Source of the DNA: VRUE01 sp963728835
Lineage (GTDB): Bacteria > Actinomycetota > Thermoleophilia > Solirubrobacterales > 70-9
Direction of reading: 5' to 3'
Length of the DNA stretch: 64,000 bases
Assembly: GCA_963728835.1 (NCBI GenBank)
Contig: CAVSKZ010000003.1
Span: 248,001 to 312,000, forward strand
Below, one piece after another: positions 16,883 to 25,376 of the stretch (position 1 is its first letter; each line of letters opens with the position of its first letter). The notes beneath the pieces are model-generated. The model searched no databases, was not told the origin of the DNA, and saw only the letters and a list, made by a program, of their open reading frames with translations. Position numbers and translations under genes: made by a program.

Positions 16883-17579
16883 CTACCCCTTCAGCACGTA
16901 GCCGGCTCCCCGCTTGGTATGCAGGAGTCGCGACTCGCCGCCTGCCTCGAGCTTGCGCCTGAGGTTGGAGACGAAGACGTCGATCGTGTTTGTGGCGGCG
17001 GTCGGGTCGTAGCCCCAGACGTCGTCGAGAAGGCGCTCGCGAGAGACCACGAGGCGCTCGTTTCGCATCAGGTATTCGAGCAGCTCGAACTCCCGGTTGG
17101 TCAGATCGAGCTCGCGCTCGCCGCGCCTGACCTCGCGCGTGCTGGGATTGAGCGAGAGGTCCTCGACTGCGATCGAGGCCGATCCCCGCGGGGGCCGCCG
17201 CCGCAGCAGCGCCCTGATCCTGGCCAGCGAGCTCCTGGCGCTCGAAAGGCTTGACGAGGTAGTCGTCGGCGCCGCTGTCGAGACCGTCCACGCGGTCCTC
17301 GGTCTCCGACCGGGCGGTCAGCATCAGGATCGGCACGTCGCCGTCCGCCCGCAGGCGGCGGCAGACCTCGATCCCGTCGAGGCGGGGAAGTCCCAGGTCG
17401 AGGACGACCAGGTCGGGCGCGAATCCGGAGGCGACGTCGAGGGCGTCGACGCCGTCGGCGGAGGTCTTCACCTCGTAGCCCTCCTGGCGCAGCGAACGGC
17501 GCAGGACGTCGGCGATGTCGGCGTCGTCCTCGACTACCAGGACGCGAGCGGTGGCTGTCTCGGGGCCGATTGTGAGCAT
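16883..17579 (-). CDS. OmpR-family response regulator, interrupted by a one-base frameshift
   Basis: Receiver domain residues 1-115 (VLVVEDDADIADVLRRSL; phosphoacceptor in LVVLDLGLPRLDG; TARSE; LVKPF) and a winged-helix DNA-binding domain (LLDDVWGYDPTAATNTIDV, VSNLRRKL, RGAGYVL). The two lie in different frames: the break is near 17232, just after KPFERQEL. Deleting one base there gives the consensus ELLARIRALLRR linker and 231 residues in total, normal for the family. The ATG at 17579 has a TACCAT box seven bases upstream. Partner of the adjacent histidine kinase. Confidence 0.88.
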
Positions 17580-17586
17580 TGCGTCG

Positions 17587-17592
17587 ATGGTA
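17587..17592 (-). promoter_or_regulatory. Leaderless -10 box of the two-component operon
   Basis: Reverse-strand TACCAT lies seven bases before the response regulator ATG. Confidence 0.5.
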
Positions 17593-17649
17593 ACCCCGCT
17601 GCGCGCGCATCCGCGCGGCTTTTAGCGCGAATTTAGGCACACTCCCACC

Positions 17650-17699
17650 GCTGACTTCGTGATTAGGGGTGCATATACACCCCGAACGACAAAGTCAGC
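17650..17699. repeat. Interrupted palindrome, CTGACTT-arm family, copy 1
   Basis: Arms GCTGACTT (17650-17657) and AAGTCAGC (17692-17699). The inner stem GGGGTG/CACCCC (17666-17671, 17678-17683) is perfect with loop CATATA. The related copy at 26095-26148 is in inverted orientation: its reverse complement shares CTGACTTCGTG-N-TTAGG with this one. It lies between the divergent response regulator and ftsK genes. Confidence 0.87.
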
Positions 17700-17750
17700 A
17701 TCCGGGGGCTGCCGCGCAGGGGAGGGCCGTTCGACGTCGAAGCGGCATCC

Positions 17751-19880
17751 ATGTTCGTGCGCAAGAAGAAGACCGCTGCCCGCCGGAAACCGAGAGCCAA
17801 GGCGAAGGCTTCGAAGCCTAAGCTGCACCTGCCGCGGGCCTTGGAGCAGCGGCACCTGGACTTGATCGGGCTTGGGCTGATCGCCGCCGGCGTCTACCTG
17901 AGCTTCGTGCTCTTCTTCGGCTGGGACGGTGGCAAGGTCGGCTACGGGGTCGAGGCAGGACTCAGCTACCTGGTCGGCAACGTGGGGGCCCGGATCGCGA
18001 CCCTCCTGATGCTCGTCGTCGGCGGCTTGCTCGTCACCGGGACTTCGATCTCGACTCTGTTCCGGGGCATTGGCCGCGGGTTGCGGGCCCTGTTCCTCGG
18101 CAGTCGCGGGGTGGCCGACACCGTTGCTCGGTCCCGGGATGCCCGGCGTGAGGCCAGGGCCGATGCCTTCGAGACGCAGGTGGGGCCGACAGACGTGATG
18201 AGCGCCTACCCCGACGAGGAGGAGATGGAGCCGACCGTGGCGCTCGCCGAGGAGGCGGAGGAGGCCCTCGAGGAGCCCGTCACCCAGGACTTCGACCAGG
18301 AGTTGGCCGAGATCGAGGCCGAGGAAGAGGCCGCGGCGGTCGATCCGGTTCCCGAGCAGGTCGCGCTCACGCCCCAGGGGAACAAGCGGGGGGTCACCAC
18401 CTCGGAGGAGATCGACTACCGCCCGCCGGGGGCCAAGGTGCTGGAGCGGGGGAAAGGCGACAAGGGCGTCGACCCGCGCGATCACGAGCTGGTCGGGCGC
18501 AAGCTGGTCGAGACCCTCGGGCACTTCGGGGTGGAGGCGAAGATCGTCGGCATCGTCAGCGGTCCGCACGTCTCGCGCTACGAACTTCGCCTCGCTCCCG
18601 GCACCAAGGTGAAGAAGGTGACCGAGCTCTCAAACGACCTCGCCTACGCGCTCGCCTCGACTGAGATCCGCATCCTGGCGCCGATTCCCGGCAAGCAGGC
18701 GGTTGGGGTCGAGGTGCCGAACACGCGCCGCCGCATCGTCCGCCTCGGCGACATCTACGCCCCTCGCCCCGAGAAGACCTCCCCGCTCGTGGCCTGGCTG
18801 GGCAAGGGGATCGACGGCAACGCGGTCTGGACCGACCTGGCGAAGATGCCGCACGTGCTCGTCGCCGGCACGACCGGTTCGGGCAAGTCCGGTTGCGTCA
18901 ACGCGATCCTCTCCTCGATCCTGATGCAGGCCTCGCCAAACGACGTGCGCCTGGTCCTGGTCGACCCCAAGCAGGTCGAGCTCAACCACTACGAGAACGT
19001 CCCCCACCTGCTGACGCCGGTGGTCACCTCGCCGCGCCTGGCGGCCAACGTCCTCGCCAACCTGATCGGCGAGATGGAGAGCCGCTACGGGATCATGGGC
19101 CAGGCTCGCTGCCGCAACCTCGCCGAGCTGAACCGCGCCCGGGCCAAGGCCGGCGAACCGCCGCTGCCGCACATCCTCTGCGTGATCGACGAGCTCGCGG
19201 ACCTGATGATGGTCTCGCCGGCCGAGGTCGAGGACTCGATCATCCGCCTGGCGCAGAAGTCCCGTGCCACCGGCATCCACCTCGTCCTCGCCACCCAGCG
19301 GCCGTCGACCGACATCATCACCGGGACGATCAAGGTCAACATCCCCGCGCGGATCGCCTTCGCGGTCTCCTCCCAGACCGACTCGCGGGTGATCCTCGAC
19401 CAGGGCGGGGCGGAGGCCCTGCTCGGCCAGGGCGACATGCTCTTCCGCGGCGCCGGGACCTCGAAGCTGCAGCGGATCCAGGGTGCCTTCGTCACCGAGG
19501 AGGAGACCGCCCGCATCACCGGGCACTGGGCAAAGCAGGGGGAACCCGAATTCGAGGAGGAGCTGCTCGAGGTGCACGAGGAGAAGGGGGTCGAAGCCGA
19601 GGGGGACTACGACCCCGACAGCGACGACCTGCTCGACGAGGCGATCCGCGTCGTGGTCGAGACCGAGACCGCCTCGGTCTCGATGATCCAGCGCCGCCTG
19701 CGCGTCGGCTACACCCGCGCCGGCCGCCTGATCGACATGCTCGAGCGACGCGGCGTCATCTCCGGCTACGAAGGCTCCAAGCCTCGCCAGGTCCTGGTCA
19801 CCCAGGCCGACCTGGCCCGGCTCACCGGCGCTTCGGGCAAACCGGCCGAGCCAGAGCCGTCCGGCGCCCTGCCCGAGTAG
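17751..19880 (+). CDS. ftsK: DNA translocase FtsK/SpoIIIE
   Basis: Septal ATP-driven DNA pump that clears chromosomes from the division site. A basic N-terminus precedes two or so TM segments (LDLIGLGLIAAGVYLSFVLF and IATLLMLVVGGLLVTG), fewer than the four usual in FtsK. An acidic linker follows, then the motor with Walker A GTTGSGKSG near residue 373 and Walker B CVIDELADLMM. The C-terminal gamma domain (SVSMIQRRLRVGYTRAGRLID) is the winged helix that reads KOPS sites. The 709-residue length is on the short side. No leaderless box is seen at ATG 17751. Confidence 0.95.
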   Translation: MFVRKKKTAARRKPRAKAKASKPKLHLPRALEQRHLDLIGLGLIAAGVYLSFVLFFGWDGGKVGYGVEAGLSYLVGNVGARIATLLMLVVGGLLVTGTSISTLFRGIGRGLRALFLGSRGVADTVARSRDARREARADAFETQVGPTDVMSAYPDEEEMEPTVALAEEAEEALEEPVTQDFDQELAEIEAEEEAAAVDPVPEQVALTPQGNKRGVTTSEEIDYRPPGAKVLERGKGDKGVDPRDHELVGRKLVETLGHFGVEAKIVGIVSGPHVSRYELRLAPGTKVKKVTELSNDLAYALASTEIRILAPIPGKQAVGVEVPNTRRRIVRLGDIYAPRPEKTSPLVAWLGKGIDGNAVWTDLAKMPHVLVAGTTGSGKSGCVNAILSSILMQASPNDVRLVLVDPKQVELNHYENVPHLLTPVVTSPRLAANVLANLIGEMESRYGIMGQARCRNLAELNRARAKAGEPPLPHILCVIDELADLMMVSPAEVEDSIIRLAQKSRATGIHLVLATQRPSTDIITGTIKVNIPARIAFAVSSQTDSRVILDQGGAEALLGQGDMLFRGAGTSKLQRIQGAFVTEEETARITGHWAKQGEPEFEEELLEVHEEKGVEAEGDYDPDSDDLLDEAIRVVVETETASVSMIQRRLRVGYTRAGRLIDMLERRGVISGYEGSKPRQVLVTQADLARLTGASGKPAEPEPSGALPE

Positions 19881-19901
19881 ACGCGGTAGGACAATGGAGG
19901 G

Positions 19902-20675
19902 ATGGAACGCCGCATCGGCGCAATCCTCCGCGAGGCGCGCATGCGTCGTGGGATCGAGCTCTCCGAGGTCGAGGCGGTAACCAGGATCCGCCTCGGCTAT
20001 CTGCGGGCGATCGAGGACGAGGACTGGGATGCGCTCCCCGGCGGCGTCTACAGCCGCGGCTTCATCCGCACCTACGCCACATTTCTGAGCTTGGACGGGG
20101 ACCGGCTCGCCGCGGAGTACCGCGAGAGCGTCGAAGGCGAGTCGGGGAGCGGCCCCGACCTCGTGGCGAGCCCCGCAGGGCGCTCCCTTCCTCGCCGGGA
20201 ACGAACGACTTCCTGGCGGCGCGGCTGGGTCGCGGTGACGGGCGTCCTCCTCCTCGGCGCGATCGCGGTCGTCGCCCTGCCCGATGGCGGAGACGGCGGA
20301 GAAGGGCCCCGGCAGCCGGCCGTGGACAGCCCCGCGAAGATCACGGGAGACGGGGCTCCCGTCACTGCGCAGCCGGATTCGGCGAGGTCGGCGACCGTCC
20401 GGCTTGCCCTGCTCGCCACCGCCGAAGTCTGGGTCTGCCTCCTCGGCGACGGCGGCGGGGAGCTCCTCGACGGCCTGATCCTCGATGCGGGAGCCGAGGC
20501 AGGGCCGTTCCGGTCCGGTAGCTTCACCGTCTCCCTCGGCAACGGGGAGGTATCGATGCTCGTCGACGGCCAGGAAGCTGAAATCCCAGCGACGTCCAGC
20601 CCGATCGGGTACTCGATCGACGCCGCGGGGCGGCTGACCCGGCTCTCCGAGACGGAGCGTCCAACCTGCGCATGA
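19902..20675 (+). CDS. RodZ-like HTH membrane protein
   Basis: N-terminal Cro/CI-type HTH_25 domain (IGAILREARMRRGIELSEVE, then TRIRLGYLRAIEDEDWDALPG and GFIRTYATFL), a single TM segment near residues 108-126 (WVAVTGVLLLGAIAVVAL), and a C-terminal extracytoplasmic beta domain of the DUF4115 type. In rods, RodZ links MreB to the cell-wall machinery; actinobacterial homologs of this layout are often found beside ftsK and cinA, as here. No mreB is in the window, so the role is unproven. The ATG is preceded by GGAGGG, and the stop overlaps cinA (ATGA). Confidence 0.82.
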   Translation: MERRIGAILREARMRRGIELSEVEAVTRIRLGYLRAIEDEDWDALPGGVYSRGFIRTYATFLSLDGDRLAAEYRESVEGESGSGPDLVASPAGRSLPRRERTTSWRRGWVAVTGVLLLGAIAVVALPDGGDGGEGPRQPAVDSPAKITGDGAPVTAQPDSARSATVRLALLATAEVWVCLLGDGGGELLDGLILDAGAEAGPFRSGSFTVSLGNGEVSMLVDGQEAEIPATSSPIGYSIDAAGRLTRLSETERPTCA

Positions 20676-21952
20676 GCGAGCTGCGAGCGGGGATAGTGGT
20701 GACGGGAACCGAGGTTCTCACGGGGCGAATCGCCGACCGCAACGGGCCCTGGGTCTCCGAACGATTGGCCGAGCTCGGGATGGAGGTCGCCCACATCCTC
20801 GTCGTCGGCGACCGCCCGGGCGACCTCGAGGCAGCCCTGCGGTTCATGGCCGCCGAGGGCATGGACCTGATCGTCACCTCCGGCGGGCTGGGACCGACCG
20901 CGGACGACCTCACCGCCGAGGTCGTCGCCGGCTTCGCCGGTCGCGAGCTCGTCCTCGACGAGGAGGTGGAGGAGAAGATCGCGGCGATCCTGCGCGGCTT
21001 CGCCCGCCGCTTCAACTTCGACCCCGAGGCGGTGCGCGAGGCCAACCGCAAGCAGGCGATGGTCCCGGCCGGCTCGATCGCGCTGGACCCGGTCGGAACC
21101 GCACCCGGCCTGGTCGTCCCGGCCGACGGGCGAGTCGTCGTCGTCCTGCCTGGCCCGCCCCGCGAGCTGCAGCCGATGTGGCCCGCGGCTCTCTCCGCGG
21201 AGCCTGTCCGGGAGCTGCTCCAGCGTGCCTCGCCGCTGCACGGGTACACGCTGCGGATGTTCGGGGTGCCCGAGTCGGAGATCGCCAAGAGCCTGCGCGA
21301 GATGGAGAGTGCGGGGATCGCGCTGCCGGAGGTCGAGATCACGACCTGCCTGCGCCGCGGCGAGATCGAGATCGACGTCCGCTACCGCGACGAGGCCGCC
21401 GGCACCGCCGAGGCCGTGCGCGCCGGCCTCGCCGAGCGCCACGAGCGCCACCTCTTCAGCCTCGACGGCGAGACGATCGACTCCCAGGTCGCGGGACTGC
21501 TTCAGGGGCACCGGCTCGGCGTCGCGGAGTCGTGCAGCGGGGGGCTGCTGGCGGCGCGCATCACCGACCTGCCAGGCGCCTCGGGCTACATGGCCGGCGG
21601 CGTCGTCTCCTACTCCAACGAGGCGAAGGCCGAGCTCCTGGGAGTCGACCCCGCGCTGATCGAGGCGAAGGGCGCCGTCTCGCCGGAGGTCGCGGAGGCG
21701 ATGGCCCTGGGCGCGCTGGAGCGCTTCGGAGCCGACGTGGCGGTCTCGGTCACCGGCATCGCCGGTCCGGACGGGGGGAGCGACGAGAAGCCGGTTGGCT
21801 ACGTCTGCTTCAACGCCCGCCTCGCCGACGGCACCTCGCTCGCCCGCGATCCGGTGATCCCGGGTGGCCGCGCCGACATCCGCGAGCGCTCGGCGCTGGT
21901 CGGAATGCACCTGCTCCGCATCCTCCTCAGCGGCGACGAGGCGCCTTTGTAG
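20672..21952 (+). CDS. cinA: CinA: ADP-ribose pyrophosphatase / nicotinamide-nucleotide amidohydrolase
   Basis: Two-domain NAD-salvage enzyme. The N-terminal MoCF/COG1058 domain (VVTGTEVLTGRIADRNG, TSGGLGPTADDLT, VVLPGPPRELQPMW) is followed by the C-terminal CinA amidase domain (VAESCSGGLLAARITDLPG, VVSYSNEAKAELLGV, VSVTGIAGPDGG). Length of 426 residues is normal. It starts at ATG 20672, overlapping the RodZ-like gene by four bases. cinA upstream of recA is a classic bacterial arrangement; here thpR lies between the two. Confidence 0.94.
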   Translation: MSELRAGIVVTGTEVLTGRIADRNGPWVSERLAELGMEVAHILVVGDRPGDLEAALRFMAAEGMDLIVTSGGLGPTADDLTAEVVAGFAGRELVLDEEVEEKIAAILRGFARRFNFDPEAVREANRKQAMVPAGSIALDPVGTAPGLVVPADGRVVVVLPGPPRELQPMWPAALSAEPVRELLQRASPLHGYTLRMFGVPESEIAKSLREMESAGIALPEVEITTCLRRGEIEIDVRYRDEAAGTAEAVRAGLAERHERHLFSLDGETIDSQVAGLLQGHRLGVAESCSGGLLAARITDLPGASGYMAGGVVSYSNEAKAELLGVDPALIEAKGAVSPEVAEAMALGALERFGADVAVSVTGIAGPDGGSDEKPVGYVCFNARLADGTSLARDPVIPGGRADIRERSALVGMHLLRILLSGDEAPL

Positions 21953-21985
21953 CGAGAGCCGGCGCGCTCTCGGCGGCAAGTGGTG

Positions 21986-22014
21986 TTGTCCCGCGCGTCT
22001 CGGCCCCCTAGCGT
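21986..22014 (+). promoter_or_regulatory. Promoter of thpR (leaderless)
   Basis: TTGTCC (21986-21991), 17-base spacer, TAGCGT (22009-22014), then eight bases to the thpR ATG. It is one of the few leaderless promoters here with a recognisable -35 box. Confidence 0.5.
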
Positions 22015-22022
22015 TGGCCGGG

Positions 22023-22625
22023 ATGGCGAAGGAAAGGCTGAAGAGCCCGCGGGCAAGGCTGTTCGTGGCGCTGGACCTGCCCGGCGCGCTGCGAGATGGA
22101 ATCGTGGCCTGGGGGCGGCGGGAGCTGGACGACCCGGCACTGCGGGTGGTGCCTGGGGAGTCGCTGCACGTCACCCTCGCCTTCCTCGGCTACATGCCGG
22201 AGAAGGAGATCGGACGCCTGGCCGGGATCGTCGAGGGCCTCGACGGTCCGGCGCCTTCGATCGAGCTGGCCGACCCGGTTGCCAGGCCTTCTCGCGGGCG
22301 GCCGCGCCTGTTCGCCCTCCCGGCCATCTCGCCCGCTGCCGTGGATCTGCAGGCAAGGCTGGAGCGCGGGCTCGTCGCCGAGCGGCTCTACGAGCCGGAG
22401 AACCGTCCTTTCTGGCCCCACGTCACGGTCGCCAGGGTCAAGTCCGAGGGGAAGGGATCCCGGCGGCCGCGGCGGGTCGAGAAGGCACCGGGAGGGCTGC
22501 CGGGAGAGCTCTTGCACGGCACCAGTTGCGTCCGGGTGACGCTCTACCGTTCTGAAATCCAGCCGCAGGGTGCGCGATATGCCCCGCTGGCGCAAGTCGA
22601 GCTGTCCGAAGGCGGGCGGCAGTGA
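22023..22625 (+). CDS. thpR: RNA 2',3'-cyclic phosphodiesterase (2H phosphoesterase)
   Basis: LigT/ThpR-type enzyme hydrolysing 2',3'-cyclic phosphate RNA ends. The two H-x-T motifs are visible as LHVTLAFLG near residue 45 and HVTVARV near residue 138, about 90 residues apart as in 2H enzymes. Product of 200 residues starting at ATG 22023, chosen because of the TTGTCC/TAGCGT promoter immediately upstream and because the longer frame runs back into cinA. The C-terminal segment LYRSEIQPQGARYAPL is also typical. recA starts 12 bases after its stop. Confidence 0.92.
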   Translation: MAKERLKSPRARLFVALDLPGALRDGIVAWGRRELDDPALRVVPGESLHVTLAFLGYMPEKEIGRLAGIVEGLDGPAPSIELADPVARPSRGRPRLFALPAISPAAVDLQARLERGLVAERLYEPENRPFWPHVTVARVKSEGKGSRRPRRVEKAPGGLPGELLHGTSCVRVTLYRSEIQPQGARYAPLAQVELSEGGRQ

Positions 22626-22637
22626 GGTGAAAAAGAG

Positions 22638-23729
22638 ATGGCAGACAAGAAAGCGGCCCTGAAGGACGCCTCGGCGAAGGACGCCAAGGCCAAGGACGCG
22701 GCCCTCGAGGCCGCCGTGACCCAGATCGAGCGCGACTTCGGACAGGGCGCGCTGATGCGTCTCGGCGCCGACAGCGCCCTGCCGGTCGAAGCGATCCCGA
22801 CTGGCGCCCTGGCGCTCGACCTCGCGCTGGGCATCGGCGGGGTGCCGCGGGGGCGGATCGTCGAGATCTTCGGCCCCGAGTCCTCGGGCAAGACGACGCT
22901 GATCTACCACGTCATCGCCGAGGCCCAGGCGAAGGGCGGGGTCTGCGTCTTCATCGACACCGAGCACGCGATGGACCCCGTCTACGCCCGGGCGATCGGC
23001 GTCGACACCGACGAGCTGCTGGTCTCCCAGCCCGACTACGGCGAGCAGGCGCTGCAGATCGCCGACCGCCTGATCGCCTCTGCCGCCGTCGACGTGGTGG
23101 CGATCGACTCGGTCGCGGCGCTGACGCCGAAAGCCGAGCTGGACGGCCAGATCGGCGACACGACCGTGGGCCTGCAGGCTCGCCTGATGTCGCAGGCGAT
23201 GCGAAAACTGGCCGGCAACCTCAGCCGCACCAACACCGTCTGCGTGTTCACGAACCAGATCCGCGAAAAGGTCGGCGTCCAGTTCGGGTCGCCGGAGACC
23301 CAGCCGGGTGGCCGGGCGCTGAAGTTCTACTCCTCGCAACGCCTCGACATCCGCCGCATCGAGACGCTCAAGGACGGCACCGAGGCGGTCGGCAACAGGG
23401 TGCGGGTCAAAGTCGTCAAGAACAAGTGCGCGGCGCCGTTCCGCCAGGCCGAGTTCGAGATCGAGTACGGCCAGGGCATCTCGCGCGAAGGCGAGCTGCT
23501 CGACTTCGGCATCGAGCACGACATCGTGCGCAAGTCAGGGGCCTTCTTCTCCTACGGCGAGACCCGGCTCGGGCAGGGGCGCAACAACGCGAAGCAGTTC
23601 CTGGTCGAGAACCCCGAGATCGCCGACGAGATAGAGGCCAAGATCCGCACCGCCCTCGGCATCGGCGCCGAGGTCGCGCCTGCCGTTGAGCCAGAGGCGC
23701 CCCCGGTTGAAGAGGCGCAGGCTGCCTGA
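22638..23729 (+). CDS. recA: Recombinase RecA
   Basis: DNA strand-exchange and SOS co-protease. Walker A GPESSGKTT lies near residue 79, Walker B VVAIDSVAALTPKAEL near 150, and NQIREKVGVQFGSPETQPGG follows. Length of 363 residues is normal, with an acidic Pro/Glu tail. An N-terminal Lys/Ala/Asp-rich stretch of about 25 residues precedes the core. It lies 12 bases after thpR, so it is read as part of the cinA-thpR-recA run. No recX follows, and no GAACNNNNGTTC SOS box is seen in the short upstream gap. Confidence 0.98.
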   Translation: MADKKAALKDASAKDAKAKDAALEAAVTQIERDFGQGALMRLGADSALPVEAIPTGALALDLALGIGGVPRGRIVEIFGPESSGKTTLIYHVIAEAQAKGGVCVFIDTEHAMDPVYARAIGVDTDELLVSQPDYGEQALQIADRLIASAAVDVVAIDSVAALTPKAELDGQIGDTTVGLQARLMSQAMRKLAGNLSRTNTVCVFTNQIREKVGVQFGSPETQPGGRALKFYSSQRLDIRRIETLKDGTEAVGNRVRVKVVKNKCAAPFRQAEFEIEYGQGISREGELLDFGIEHDIVRKSGAFFSYGETRLGQGRNNAKQFLVENPEIADEIEAKIRTALGIGAEVAPAVEPEAPPVEEAQAA

Positions 23730-23750
23730 CGGCGCCTGCCCTTCAGTGGA

Positions 23751-23756
23751 TAGGAT
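23751..23756 (+). promoter_or_regulatory. Leaderless -10 box before the 82-residue membrane protein
   Basis: TAGGAT lies nine bases before ATG 23766, in the short gap after recA. Confidence 0.4.
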
Positions 23757-23765
23757 TCCGGCCGC

Positions 23766-24014
23766 ATGAGCAACGGCGACCTCTTCTACATCTGCGGGAT
23801 CGCGCTGGCGGTCTCGGCTGTGCTGTTCAGCTTCATAGGCCTGCGCGCCAAGGAGTTCCCGGGGCGGTTCGGGGCGCTCGTGGTGCTCTGGTTCGTCCTC
23901 CTCATCGGCGGCACGACGACCTACTCCGTGCTACACGCCCAGGACGAGGAGCACCACAAGGAAGCGGAGCTGCACGAGGCGAACGAGGAAGCCGAAGAGG
24001 AGGAGGCCCACTAG
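23766..24014 (+). CDS. Small two-TM membrane protein with acidic/histidine tail
   Basis: Unrecognised 82-residue protein. Two hydrophobic helices are evident (YICGIALAVSAVLFSFIGL and FGALVVLWFVLLIGGTTT), joined by a short basic loop, followed by a charged tail rich in Glu and His (EEHHKEAELHEANEEAEEEE). The layout recalls small respiratory-chain accessory proteins, but no homology is claimed. It sits between recA and miaB with its own TAGGAT box nine bases upstream, and miaB begins about 40 bases after its stop. Confidence 0.75.
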   Translation: MSNGDLFYICGIALAVSAVLFSFIGLRAKEFPGRFGALVVLWFVLLIGGTTTYSVLHAQDEEHHKEAELHEANEEAEEEEAH

Positions 24015-24041
24015 GGCTGGAAGTTGGGGCTGTCGCCCCGG

Positions 24042-24047
24042 TACGCT
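24042..24047 (+). promoter_or_regulatory. Leaderless -10 box of miaB
   Basis: TACGCT ends six bases before ATG 24054 and supports that start over the longer in-frame extension. Confidence 0.45.
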
Positions 24048-24053
24048 GAGCGC

Positions 24054-25376
24054 ATGCCCAGCTACCACGTCACCACGTTCGGCTGTCAGATGAACGTGCA
24101 CGACTCCGAGCGGATGCGCGGCATGCTCGAGTCGCTGGGCTACGAGGAGGCGCCGAGCCGGGATGGCGCCGACCTGATCCTCTTCAACACCTGCTCGATC
24201 CGCGAGTCGGCCGACAACCGCTTCGTCGCGCACCTGGGGGAGGCAAAGCGGCTCAAGTCCGAACACCCCGACCGGGTCGTGGGCGTCGGCGGCTGCTGGG
24301 CCCAGTCGGTCAAGGACGAGGTCTTCCAGCGCTTCCCCTTCGTCGACGTCGCCTTCGGCCCGGGGCAGATCCACAAGCTCGCCGAGTTCCTCAACTCCGA
24401 CTCGCTGGGCGCCCAGGGCTACTTCGAGTTCGAGGACTTCTCGGCCAGCCTGCCGACCCGGCGGGTCCGGGAGTTCCAGGGCTGGCTGCAGGTCTCCCAG
24501 GGCTGCAACTGCAAGTGCTCCTACTGCATCGTGCCCTCGACCCGGGGCCGGGAGGTCAGCCGCGACCCGGCAGCGCTGGTCCGCGAGGCCGAGGCACTGG
24601 CGGCCGATGGCGTGCGGGAGGTGACCCTGCTGGGCCAGAACGTGAACAGCTACGGGCGCGACCTGCCGAGGGAGTCGCGGATCGGCTTCGGCGAGCTGCT
24701 TGCGATGATCGACGCGATCGACGGCATCGAGCGCATTCGCTACACCAGCCCCCACCCGAAGGACATGAAGGAGGACGTGGTCCGGGCCCATGCCGAGCTG
24801 GACGCGGTCTGCGAGCACATCCACCTGCCGCTGCAGTCGGGCTCGAGCGCGATCCTCAAGCGCATGCGGCGCACCTACGACCGCCAGCGCTACATGGACC
24901 GGGTCTCGCTGATCCGCGAGCACGTCCCCGACTGCGCGATCACCACCGACATCATCGTCGGCTTCCCGGGTGAGACCGAGGCCGACTTCGAGCAGACGCT
25001 CGAGGTGGTCGACGAGGTCGGCTACGACGGCGCCTTCACCTTCGTCTTCTCGCCGAGACGCGAAACCGAGGCAGCCGAGATGGACGAGCAGGTGCCGCAT
25101 CCGGTCAAGGTCGAGCGGATGGAGCGGCTGGTCGAGCTGGTCCAGGCGCGGGCCGCCGAGCGGGCCCAGAGGTTCGTCGGACGCGAGATGGAGGTCCTGG
25201 TCGAAGGGAGGAGCCGGACGGATGAGACGCGATTGCGGGGGCGGACGAGGCACAACAAGGCGGTGAACTTCGACGGCGAGGGCGAGCCTGGGGAATTCGT
25301 CAACGTCGAGATCGACGATGCGACTTCGCAGACGTTGAGCGGTGTGGCGGCGAAGCCCCTGACCCGGCTTCTTTGA
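24054..25376 (+). CDS. miaB: tRNA-2-methylthio-N6-dimethylallyladenosine synthase
   Basis: Radical-SAM methylthiotransferase acting on i6A37 of tRNA. The N-terminal MTTase domain has its three cluster cysteines in TFGCQMNVHDSE, FNTCSIRESADN and GGCWAQS. The radical-SAM motif is GCNCKCSYCIVPSTRG (C-x3-C-x2-C), and a C-terminal TRAM domain follows (VEGRSRTDETRLRGRT). The product is 440 residues from ATG 24054. It overlaps miaA by four bases, placing the two enzymes that act in sequence on A37 in one operon, with the order reversed relative to the reaction. Confidence 0.96.
   Translation: MPSYHVTTFGCQMNVHDSERMRGMLESLGYEEAPSRDGADLILFNTCSIRESADNRFVAHLGEAKRLKSEHPDRVVGVGGCWAQSVKDEVFQRFPFVDVAFGPGQIHKLAEFLNSDSLGAQGYFEFEDFSASLPTRRVREFQGWLQVSQGCNCKCSYCIVPSTRGREVSRDPAALVREAEALAADGVREVTLLGQNVNSYGRDLPRESRIGFGELLAMIDAIDGIERIRYTSPHPKDMKEDVVRAHAELDAVCEHIHLPLQSGSSAILKRMRRTYDRQRYMDRVSLIREHVPDCAITTDIIVGFPGETEADFEQTLEVVDEVGYDGAFTFVFSPRRETEAAEMDEQVPHPVKVERMERLVELVQARAAERAQRFVGREMEVLVEGRSRTDETRLRGRTRHNKAVNFDGEGEPGEFVNVEIDDATSQTLSGVAAKPLTRLL

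Noticed and set aside
22626..22637. SOS/LexA operator upstream of recA or dinB
   Set aside because: No GAACNNNNGTTC-like palindrome is present in either upstream gap.
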